From: Acidimicrobiales bacterium
Lineage (GTDB): Bacteria; Actinomycetota; Acidimicrobiia; Acidimicrobiales; Poriferisodalaceae
Assembly: GCA_020439485.1 (NCBI GenBank)
Contig: JAGQSP010000197.1
Span: 1-12,310 of the forward strand
Length of the DNA stretch: 12,310 bases
Direction of reading: 5' to 3'
This document shows positions 5,644 to 11,872 of the stretch, piece by piece; position 1 is the first letter of the stretch; every line of letters starts with the position of its first letter. The translations under genes and the position numbers were made by a program. The notes under the pieces were generated by a model. That model was given only the letters and a program-made list of their open reading frames with translations, was not told the origin of the DNA and searched no databases.

Positions 5644-7875
5644 GTGCGATCAAAGGCCGCGGCAGCGGCATTCAACGCAATGGTTCTGGGCCTTTTGACG
5701 GTTTCGTCCGTCGTGGGTGCTTCGTCGGCAGCGGCACAAGAGGGGCCCGAGACATACGAGGGGCCGGCTTTCGAAGACCAGTTCGTCCTGGAAGGCGTTG
5801 GCCCGGGCAACTGTTGGCCACTGCAAGCCGTGGCCGGAACCACCGTCGACTGCCGCTTTCCCTTGATCGGCCGGGTCCAGGAGCCCGCCTTGTGGCAGGG
5901 CGCCGTGACGGTCAGGCAGTCAACCGACTGGGACGGAGCCGAGCCGCGGCCTTGCCGATTCGACGATGACGAGTTGTGGTGTCCAAACGTCGGCGTGAAC
6001 TTCGAGTTCGGCCCCGTCGAGGTTTCGCTGGAACTCGAAGGTCAGACCCGAACGCTCGCCTCCTACGAAGTGGTCGAGCCATGGACGTTCGACTATTCGA
6101 TGAGCCTGGTCGGCGGCGAGGAGCCCATCGCCTTCGAAGGTCGACCGTTGATCGTTTCGTCGTGGCGCAACGACCTCGAGTCGCAAGAGTCTTCGTATGT
6201 GATGGTCAGGCGGCGGCTGAATGTGAGCCGAGACGATCCGTTCGAGACGGTGATGATCGAGCCGCTGCAGACACCAGAGCCGGGGTCGTACGAAGGCGTC
6301 GAAACCCAGATCGACATCGACCTCGACCCGGGCCGCTATGCGGCGGTGTTGTGTGTCGGCCCGTCGCAGGCCGAGTGCTCGATGGTGCCGGGGACGTACT
6401 CGTTTCAGGTGATCGACCCGACCTTGCATGAACTCGTCGACCAGCACAATCGGCCTGATGCGGCCAGGATCAACCTTGTCTTCGTCGGGTCGAACCTTCC
6501 CGCCGGAGTTGCGCTGCCAACAATCGCCCGCCAGATGCTGACCATCGGCGGCCCGGCTGTGGTCGACTTCGAAGGCAACGTGTCAGAGGTTTCTGACACG
6601 ACCAGCGCCGACGAAGTGGCCCATATCGGATTCGGGCCCTTCGCCATAGAGCCCCTACGGTCGGAGGTGGACAGGTTCAACCTCTGGTACCTCGATGGCG
6701 ATCTGGTCGACCAGCGCGCCCTGTTCCACAACGCCGATCCGGAATTCGCCCGAGATGGCGAACTCGCCGGTTTCGATCTGCCCAACACGTCGATTGTCAC
6801 GTTGCACCACAGTCATGGAACGTTCTCGCGTTCGGAAGCGTGGTGGACCAGCTTCCGGGGCAGAACCGATGTACCACAGCGCGACGAGATGGAATTCGGC
6901 GGGGCATATGTGTCCATCGATGCTCGCAACCCGCTTTGGTCTGCGACCACCCTGGCTCACGAGCTGGGTCACTCGTTGTTCGATCTGCGCGACGAATACA
7001 CCGAGTTCGGGCGATCGACACAGTTCGGATACCCCAACTGCGCCGAAAGCGCCGAACAGGCTGATGAGTGGTGGGGCCCGCTAGAGGGTCAGGTCGACCC
7101 GTTCGTTCACGAGTACGCACAACTGCTGGATCGGTTCGATTTCTGGCTGCCAGACACCCTGATCGACGACGTGACCGTGGGCCTGATCGAGGGAGGCTGC
7201 TACGGATCGGGAGCCACGGCGTACCGTCCCACAGCCGACAGCCTGATGAACAACGAGATACCGGTGTTCGGGGCAGTGAACCGAGCGCGGGTCGAGGCCC
7301 TGCTCGACAGGTTCGAGTCGCGAGTCGATCTGGCCCGCATGGAAGATCTGAACCTGCGCTGCTTCCCGGCGACACGTGCCGAACCGGGTGCAGCTGTGCG
7401 CTGCAGCGGTGAGCTGGCCCGGTTCGTCGACGCTGCGGCCGGTTCGATCGAGCTGAGTATGGCCGGACAGGTCGTAGCCTGTTCGATCGACCGAGTCGAC
7501 GACACGGGAGTGCGCGGAGTGTCTTGCCCAGAACTGATCGCTACGGGATTCGCCCCGTGGACCGTGGTTGTTTCGATCGATGACGGGCTGGGCCAGGTGG
7601 TGGCCCGCATCGAAGACGCAACTCCCGAACAATCCCAACCCGAGTCGCCGGTTGCCGACACGACCGCGACGTCCGAGATCGCCGTAGGCGAGGGCGAAGC
7701 CGACAATCCGGTCGCGGGCGGTGGAACCTACGACGGTGATGTGGTGTTGATTTCGGGCATCTTCGCGCTGGTGGTCATAGGCATCGGCGGGTGGCTGTTC
7801 TCGCGCTCGAACAAGCGGGCTCGCGAACGGTCAGAACGCGAGCGGACACAGCCTTCGGGCGACGGTGAGGCCTAG
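5644..7875 (+). CDS. secreted, membrane-anchored M64-like zinc metallopeptidase
   Basis: A 743-residue protein from GTG 5644 to TAG 7873-7875. It opens with a signal peptide: M-R-S-K, an Ala/Val/Leu core, then A-S-S-A-A-A with likely cleavage near residue 31. Residues about 32-270 look like beta-rich extracellular domains. The peptidase core begins with I-N-L-V-F-V-G-S and contains D-R-F-N-L-W-Y, then L-A-H-E-L-G-H-S-L-F-D-L-R-D-E-Y with zinc site H439-E440-x-x-H443 and candidate third ligand D450. A Met-turn-like S-L-M-N-N follows (M535) after Y-R-P-T-A-D. This HExxH...L-x-D-E-Y pattern plus Y-R-P...M resembles family M64 (IgA-peptidase-type). After a domain with several cysteines and a Pro/Glu/Thr-rich linker, a single membrane helix (about 700-718) is followed by a basic Arg/Lys-rich cytosolic tail. 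It should act outside the cell, tethered to the membrane; the substrate is unknown. The metallopeptidase call is firm, the M64 assignment somewhat less so. Confidence 0.82.
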   Translation: MRSKAAAAAFNAMVLGLLTVSSVVGASSAAAQEGPETYEGPAFEDQFVLEGVGPGNCWPLQAVAGTTVDCRFPLIGRVQEPALWQGAVTVRQSTDWDGAEPRPCRFDDDELWCPNVGVNFEFGPVEVSLELEGQTRTLASYEVVEPWTFDYSMSLVGGEEPIAFEGRPLIVSSWRNDLESQESSYVMVRRRLNVSRDDPFETVMIEPLQTPEPGSYEGVETQIDIDLDPGRYAAVLCVGPSQAECSMVPGTYSFQVIDPTLHELVDQHNRPDAARINLVFVGSNLPAGVALPTIARQMLTIGGPAVVDFEGNVSEVSDTTSADEVAHIGFGPFAIEPLRSEVDRFNLWYLDGDLVDQRALFHNADPEFARDGELAGFDLPNTSIVTLHHSHGTFSRSEAWWTSFRGRTDVPQRDEMEFGGAYVSIDARNPLWSATTLAHELGHSLFDLRDEYTEFGRSTQFGYPNCAESAEQADEWWGPLEGQVDPFVHEYAQLLDRFDFWLPDTLIDDVTVGLIEGGCYGSGATAYRPTADSLMNNEIPVFGAVNRARVEALLDRFESRVDLARMEDLNLRCFPATRAEPGAAVRCSGELARFVDAAAGSIELSMAGQVVACSIDRVDDTGVRGVSCPELIATGFAPWTVVVSIDDGLGQVVARIEDATPEQSQPESPVADTTATSEIAVGEGEADNPVAGGGTYDGDVVLISGIFALVVIGIGGWLFSRSNKRARERSERERTQPSGDGEA

Positions 7876-8879
7876 GCCATTGGACGGCCGAAGGGTTTGT
7901 CGGTCCACGACGAGATGAAGGCTTCGGCCAGTTCGCACGCAGCGACGTAGGGGCCGGCCGGGCTCTCGAGGGTGGCCTCCAGCACGCTCGACAGACGCTG
8001 TTGTGCGGCCGAGTGCAGTTGTGCGGCGTCGGCCTGGGAGGTGGCCGTGTCCAGCAGGCGACGGCCGAGCGAGGTGACGAAGGCAGGAACTATTCGGCCC
8101 CCGGACCGGCGCGACGTAGCGATCGCCTTGGTTACCACCGGCGACACGCCGTAACACACCACCGGTGTGTCGCCAAGAACGGCTGCGCCTTGGTCGGTCA
8201 TGGCGCCTACCTTCGATCCGGCGATGACCAGGTCGACGCCTTCGCCCTTCCAGATCGTCCAGGCAGGCTTTGCGTCCCCGTGCGAGGCGATGGCCTGCTC
8301 GTCGCCGGCCAGACGATCGGCCAGGGCAGACGGAGGGATGTCACCCGACACAGCAGTCTTGCCATCCGAGACCCGAGCGATTCGGGCGCCTGCGGTAGCC
8401 AGGCCCGCTGCAGCCAGGGCGGTGACCGAGTCGACGCCGTCGATCGCTATGGCCTTGCCGGACAGGTCGCCCAGAAGGGCAGCGGCGACCTGGACTATTC
8501 CGGCCGCTTCTAGGTCGTCTCCGATCTTCGCCCGGTCGACAGGTCGGGGGTCGTTGGCGGCAAGCTCGTTGAGGGTAGCCCTGGGCATGCGCAGGCCCTG
8601 GTCGAACATCAGCTTGTGAGCGCCGAGTTCGTCGGCCAGTTCGCCGGCCACGGCGCCGACCGTCGCTTCTCGCTCTTCTGGTGACACCTTCAGCCCGAGC
8701 GTCGCTCCACCCCACTTCGATTCGACGATGCCGAATCCGTAGGTGATCTCGCGCACATAGTCGATGGCGTTGGAAGGTATGAGCTTGTCGCCGAGTCGGG
8801 CGGGGCCGACAGAACTCTCGGCGTCGGGGAGGTCGACGATGAGAAATCCTTTGGCAGAAGTCAGGGTGCGTGTGTCCAC
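7872..8879 (-). CDS. divergent Glu/Leu/Phe/Val-dehydrogenase-like protein
   Basis: A 335-residue protein from GTG (8879-8877) to TAG (7874-7872). Residues about 39-65 (A-I-D-Y-V-R-E-I-T-Y-G-F-G-I, then K-W-G-G-A-T-L-G-L) resemble the glutamate/leucine dehydrogenase segment that normally leads to a G-G-G-K-x-G motif. Residues 142-172 (K-A-I-A-I-D-G-V-D-S-V ... R-V-S-D) look like the first Rossmann beta-alpha-beta unit. Residues 217-270 fit the later Rossmann strands. Key positions differ from active enzymes: the G-G-G-K lysine aligns with Thr60, and the G-x-G nucleotide loop reads G-V-D. It is also shorter than the usual 350-450 residues. It may be an inactive or re-purposed relative. It begins 12 bases after the deacetylase-like gene ends, so it is probably in the same operon, and no clear ribosome site precedes the GTG. 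The superfamily call is moderate; activity is not supported. Confidence 0.58.
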   Translation of the reverse strand: MDTRTLTSAKGFLIVDLPDAESSVGPARLGDKLIPSNAIDYVREITYGFGIVESKWGGATLGLKVSPEEREATVGAVAGELADELGAHKLMFDQGLRMPRATLNELAANDPRPVDRAKIGDDLEAAGIVQVAAALLGDLSGKAIAIDGVDSVTALAAAGLATAGARIARVSDGKTAVSGDIPPSALADRLAGDEQAIASHGDAKPAWTIWKGEGVDLVIAGSKVGAMTDQGAAVLGDTPVVCYGVSPVVTKAIATSRRSGGRIVPAFVTSLGRRLLDTATSQADAAQLHSAAQQRLSSVLEATLESPAGPYVAACELAEAFISSWTDKPFGRPMA

Positions 8880-8891
8880 ACCGCAATCTTG

Positions 8892-9911
8892 TCAGCTGGC
8901 GACGGCACCTTCCCACACCAGCCTCGTCTGGTCGACGATGTCGGCGCCCGGGCCGCCTTCTGACGGGGCTTCTCGGTGCGACTCGACCCCTACCAGCCGG
9001 TCGACAGTGGCGTTCGCCGAGTCGACAAGCGCCCTCAGGTCGTATCCGCCCTCGACGAACATCACGGTCTGCCGGCCGTCGGACATCTGCAGTACACGGT
9101 CTGTGAACGTGGCGAAGTCGCCGGCGGTGAGATCGACGTTGGCGAGTGGGTCGGATCGATGGGCGTCATATCCGGCGGATACGAGAATCCAGTCGGGTCC
9201 GAACCAGTCGACGGCGTCGGCGACTAGGGTGTCGAACGCGTGGCGATAGACATCGCCTGTCGCGTGGGCGGGCATGGCTACGTTGATCGTGGTTCCCGGA
9301 GCTTGCGGTCCGCCCAGCTCGTGCAGCCAACCGCTGCCCGGATAGATGCCGGCCTCGTGCAGCGACACGAACAACACGTCGGGATCGTTCCAGAAGATGT
9401 CCTGGGTGCCGTTGCCGTGATGAACGTCCCAATCGATGATCGCGACCCGCTGGCCTTGCTTGCGTAGGTAGGCGGCGGTGACGGCGATGTTGTTGAAGAG
9501 GCAAAAGCCCATGGCCTGAACGGCTGTTGCGTGGTGGCCGGGCGGGCGCACCACGATGTATGCGTTGCGTGCGGTACCTCTGTCGATGGCCTCCACCGCC
9601 GTGATACCTGCACCTGCGGCGCCGAGGGCGGCCTCGAGTGAATGAGCAGACATCAGCGTGTCTGCGTCGATTGGGCCTCCGCCCTCTCGGTTCAGCTCGT
9701 TCAACCGCTCGATCAGACGCGGCGAGTGGACCCTGACCAGATCCTCGGTGCCGGCCTCGTTGGCGGTCAGCTGAACCGTGTGAGCCGAATGCTCTGGTGC
9801 CGTTCCCAGGCCGGCCAGGGCCTGGATGCGGCGAACCGACTCGGGGTGCCAGTCGCCGGTGTCGTGCTGTATCGAGAGTGGATGCGTGACGATGGCCAGA
9901 TCGGCTGTCAT
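8892..9911 (-). CDS. histone-deacetylase-family zinc amidohydrolase (class II-like)
   Basis: A 339-residue protein when started at ATG 9911-9909; a GTG at 9926 in the same frame would add five residues (M-H-D-G-H). The family motifs are all present: R-P-P-G-H-H-A with the active-site His pair (126/127), G-F-C-L-F-N-N, D-W-D-V-H-H-G-N-G-T giving zinc ligands D162 and H164, S-A-G-Y-D-A-H giving the third ligand D249, and E-G-G-Y with the catalytic tyrosine Y290. The enzyme should therefore be active in removing acetyl or acyl groups from amines. Bacterial members act on acetyl-lysine in proteins, acetylpolyamines or related small molecules, and the sequence alone does not choose among these. 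It has no signal peptide, so it is cytosolic. It is the middle gene of a minus-strand run, 18 bases after the PEBP lipoprotein stop and 12 bases before the dehydrogenase-like gene. Neither start has a strong ribosome binding site. Confidence 0.9.
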   Translation of the reverse strand: MTADLAIVTHPLSIQHDTGDWHPESVRRIQALAGLGTAPEHSAHTVQLTANEAGTEDLVRVHSPRLIERLNELNREGGGPIDADTLMSAHSLEAALGAAGAGITAVEAIDRGTARNAYIVVRPPGHHATAVQAMGFCLFNNIAVTAAYLRKQGQRVAIIDWDVHHGNGTQDIFWNDPDVLFVSLHEAGIYPGSGWLHELGGPQAPGTTINVAMPAHATGDVYRHAFDTLVADAVDWFGPDWILVSAGYDAHRSDPLANVDLTAGDFATFTDRVLQMSDGRQTVMFVEGGYDLRALVDSANATVDRLVGVESHREAPSEGGPGADIVDQTRLVWEGAVAS

Positions 9912-9929
9912 GTGACCATCATGCACCCA

Positions 9930-10526
9930 TCAGGGGTAATAGGCGAACAGCTCGGTGACCGCGATCGCCCTGGCTTCGAGCTCTTGCAACGTCTGGTAGC
10001 CGTCTCCGCCTGGCTCGATGTCGAGCGAATCTCGGCCCAGCGCCAGAAGCTTGAACAAGTAGAGGTGAGGGTCGTCGCCGTCTGGCGGGGCGGGCCCCGC
10101 ATAACCGATCTCGCCGAAATCGTTCAGCGCTTGCCTAGCATCGGCAGGCACCTGGCCGGTGTCGAGGCCGGCGGCGAGGGGGTCTAGTCCCCAGATGGCC
10201 CAATGCACGAAGCCGCTGGCGTTGGGGTCTGTCACCACCAGTGCCAGCTCGACGGCTTCTGGTGGAGCCCCCGTCCACGCCAGGGGTGGTGACAGGTCGT
10301 CGCCGTCTCTCCTGGTGTAGACGGGCGGTATCTGACCGCCGGGTTCGAACGCATAGCTGGCCAGGGCGAATCCCGAGTCGGGTTCGAACACGGCGGGGGG
10401 CTCGGTATCGAGAACGATTGGCCGTGCGGTTGCGCCTCCGGTTCCGGGCTCTCTCAATGGGTTTCCGTCGGAGCACCCCACCAGGACAGCCAGCGAGAAT
10501 CCGACCAATGCGATCGTTTTGAGCAC
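9930..10526 (-). CDS. PEBP-family (YbhB/YbcL-type) lipoprotein
   Basis: A 198-residue protein from GTG (10526-10524) to TGA (9932-9930). The frame stays open far upstream, but GTG 10526 gives an ideal lipoprotein signal: M-L-K-T, a hydrophobic core, then the lipobox L-V-G-C with the lipidated cysteine at 18. ATG 10559 in the same frame is the alternative and would add 11 residues. The mature part has the PEBP hallmarks: D-D-L-S-P-P-L-A-W (76-84), V-T-D-P-N (98-102), H108-W109, and G-P-A-P-P-D-G-D-D-P-H-L-Y (144-156) followed by F-K-L-L-A-L. The family (Raf kinase inhibitor-like) has a small anion-binding pocket. In bacteria its role is mostly unknown. Here it would sit on the outer face of the cytoplasmic membrane. 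It is first in the minus-strand run with the deacetylase-like gene and diverges from the MgtE-like gene. Confidence 0.85.
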   Translation of the reverse strand: MLKTIALVGFSLAVLVGCSDGNPLREPGTGGATARPIVLDTEPPAVFEPDSGFALASYAFEPGGQIPPVYTRRDGDDLSPPLAWTGAPPEAVELALVVTDPNASGFVHWAIWGLDPLAAGLDTGQVPADARQALNDFGEIGYAGPAPPDGDDPHLYLFKLLALGRDSLDIEPGGDGYQTLQELEARAIAVTELFAYYP

Positions 10527-10540
10527 GGTTGTGAGTGTGG

Positions 10541-10560
10541 CATGGCCACCATGGGCCATG
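10541..10560. promoter_or_regulatory. inverted repeat between divergent genes, possible operator
   Basis: CATGGCC (10541-10547) and GGCCATG (10554-10560) are perfect 7-base arms around a 6-base spacer. The repeat lies 15 bases upstream of the PEBP start. It lies between the two genes if the transporter starts at GTG 10569 or ATG 10590, but inside the transporter gene if ATG 10542 is used. Its position suits a site controlling both directions, but no regulator is known. Confidence 0.3.
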
Positions 10561-11810
10561 CTTGTCGCGTGACCAGGCGGCCCCGATCGATGCGCAGCCG
10601 TCTCCCTGCCGTTTGGCATGTCCTGGGAGCCGACACGACCGCGGTCGCGCAGAGCCTGAGCGCCCTGACCATCTCGTCGGTTACCGCCGTCGGGGCCGGT
10701 CTGGCGTTGTCTGCAATGACCGGCACCCTCGCCGAGATACCTGGCCTGTTGGTGCTGGTGCCCGCGGCCATCGGCATGCGAGGCAACATCTTCGGCGCCC
10801 TCGGAAGTCGGCTGGCGACAGCCATTCACACCGGCTCGTTCGCCATTTCGCGCCGTGTCGACACGGTGGTCGGACAGAACGTTGTGGGCGCCCTGCTGCT
10901 GTCCGGGTCGATAGCCATAGTGCTGGCCGGGCTGGCGAGGGTTGCCGCGGCAGCGTTCGGTTTGGCCTCGGCACCGGTGGCCGACCTGGTGGTCGTGTCG
11001 TTCGTGGGGGCGTCGCTGTCTTCGCTGGTGGTCTTGGTGTTCACGCTGGCGCTTGCCAGCGCATCCGTCTCGCGCAACTGGGATCTCGACAACGTCAACG
11101 CGCCGCTGGTGTCGGCGGTCGGCGACGTCGTGACGTTGCCGGCCCTGTTCGTCGGCGCCCAACTCGTAGGAATCGAGCTCTTCACGCCCGGGTTCGCTGT
11201 GGTGGCTCTGGTCGCCAGTGCAGCCGCGTTCGTCCTGGTCGTTCGATCTCAGCTGGCGCTGCTGGCCGAGATCGTCCGCGAATCGTTGCCGGTCCTGGTG
11301 CTAGCAGGCGTGTTGGTGACCATCGCTGGGGTGGCGATCGAGCACCGCTTCGAGGCCTTCGAAGAGCAGCCCGCGCTGTTGATACTGGTTCCGGCCGCCC
11401 TCAGCGGCGCAGGCGCCATAGGCGGCATCCTGGCCAGCCAGCTCTCGAGCAAGCTCCACCTGGGCGTCATCGACACCGCTCGGTTCCCGCAGCCCGCCGC
11501 ACGCCGCGACATAGCGGTGGCCGGCGCTATCGCGGTGCCCGTGTTCGTGCTCAACGGGGTGCTGGCCGAGGTGGCGTCGATTCTGGGCAACCGGCCCGGC
11601 CCCGGCCTTGTGGACATGGTGGCCATCTCGTTGACCGGCGGCCTGCTGGCCACGTGCGCCGTGGTGATAATCGCGTACTACGGCGCCGTTGCCGCGGTTC
11701 GTTTCGGGGTCGACCCAGACACCTACGGAATTCCCATAGTCACCAGCGTCGTCGACCTCGTGGGCGCGTGGGCGCTGGTGTTCGCGATTGCGACATGGGG
11801 CGCGGGATGA
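10542..11810 (+). CDS. two-repeat MgtE/SLC41-type divalent cation transporter
   Basis: Up to 422 residues from ATG 10542 to TGA 11808-11810. GTG 10569 or ATG 10590 may be the real start, because the first 16 residues are basic and not conserved-looking. Numbering here uses 10542. The protein is an internal duplication of the MgtE membrane domain. Repeat 1 has P-G-L-L-V-L-V-P-A-A-I-G-M-R-G-N (67-82), G-S-R-L-A-T-A-I-H-T-G and later D181-L-D-N-V-N-A-P ... G-D195-V-V-T-L. Repeat 2 has L-V-P-A-A-L-S-G-A-G-A-I (to 293), S-Q-L-S-S-K-L-H-L-G and D391-P-D-T-Y-G-I-P ... V-V-D405. The D-x-D ... P ... D blocks match the ion-binding part of MgtE/SLC41. The cytosolic N domain and CBS pair of bacterial MgtE are absent. 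It likely moves Mg2+ or another divalent cation across the cytoplasmic membrane. A TrkA_C-type gene follows after 42 bases and may supply regulation. Confidence 0.85.
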   Translation: MATMGHACRVTRRPRSMRSRLPAVWHVLGADTTAVAQSLSALTISSVTAVGAGLALSAMTGTLAEIPGLLVLVPAAIGMRGNIFGALGSRLATAIHTGSFAISRRVDTVVGQNVVGALLLSGSIAIVLAGLARVAAAAFGLASAPVADLVVVSFVGASLSSLVVLVFTLALASASVSRNWDLDNVNAPLVSAVGDVVTLPALFVGAQLVGIELFTPGFAVVALVASAAAFVLVVRSQLALLAEIVRESLPVLVLAGVLVTIAGVAIEHRFEAFEEQPALLILVPAALSGAGAIGGILASQLSSKLHLGVIDTARFPQPAARRDIAVAGAIAVPVFVLNGVLAEVASILGNRPGPGLVDMVAISLTGGLLATCAVVIIAYYGAVAAVRFGVDPDTYGIPIVTSVVDLVGAWALVFAIATWGAG

Positions 11811-11829
11811 GCGCTCGTCTAGTCTCAAG

Positions 11830-11872
11830 AAACCGAGAAATGCGTCGAACCAATGGATGACAAACCGAGAAA
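11830..11872 (+). repeat. 11-base direct repeat flanking the start of the PhoU/TrkA_C gene
   Basis: AAACCGAGAAA occurs at 11830-11840 and again at 11862-11872, 32 bases apart start to start, or about three helical turns. The first copy is upstream of the ATG at 11853 and the second lies in codons 4-7. It may be an operator pair for a regulator binding one face of the DNA, or chance. Confidence 0.3.

Noticed and set aside
10527..11162. Upstream extension of the PEBP lipoprotein frame on the minus strand
   Set aside because: The extension runs antisense through the MgtE-like gene, is Gln/Arg/Gly-rich without domain signs, and would bury the lipoprotein signal peptide; GTG 10526 is the sensible start.
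10535..11860. Plus-strand 441-codon frame overlapping the transporter gene
   Set aside because: It is in a shifted frame with a product full of Arg/Gly/His and no hydrophobic segments; the MgtE motifs are all in the other frame.
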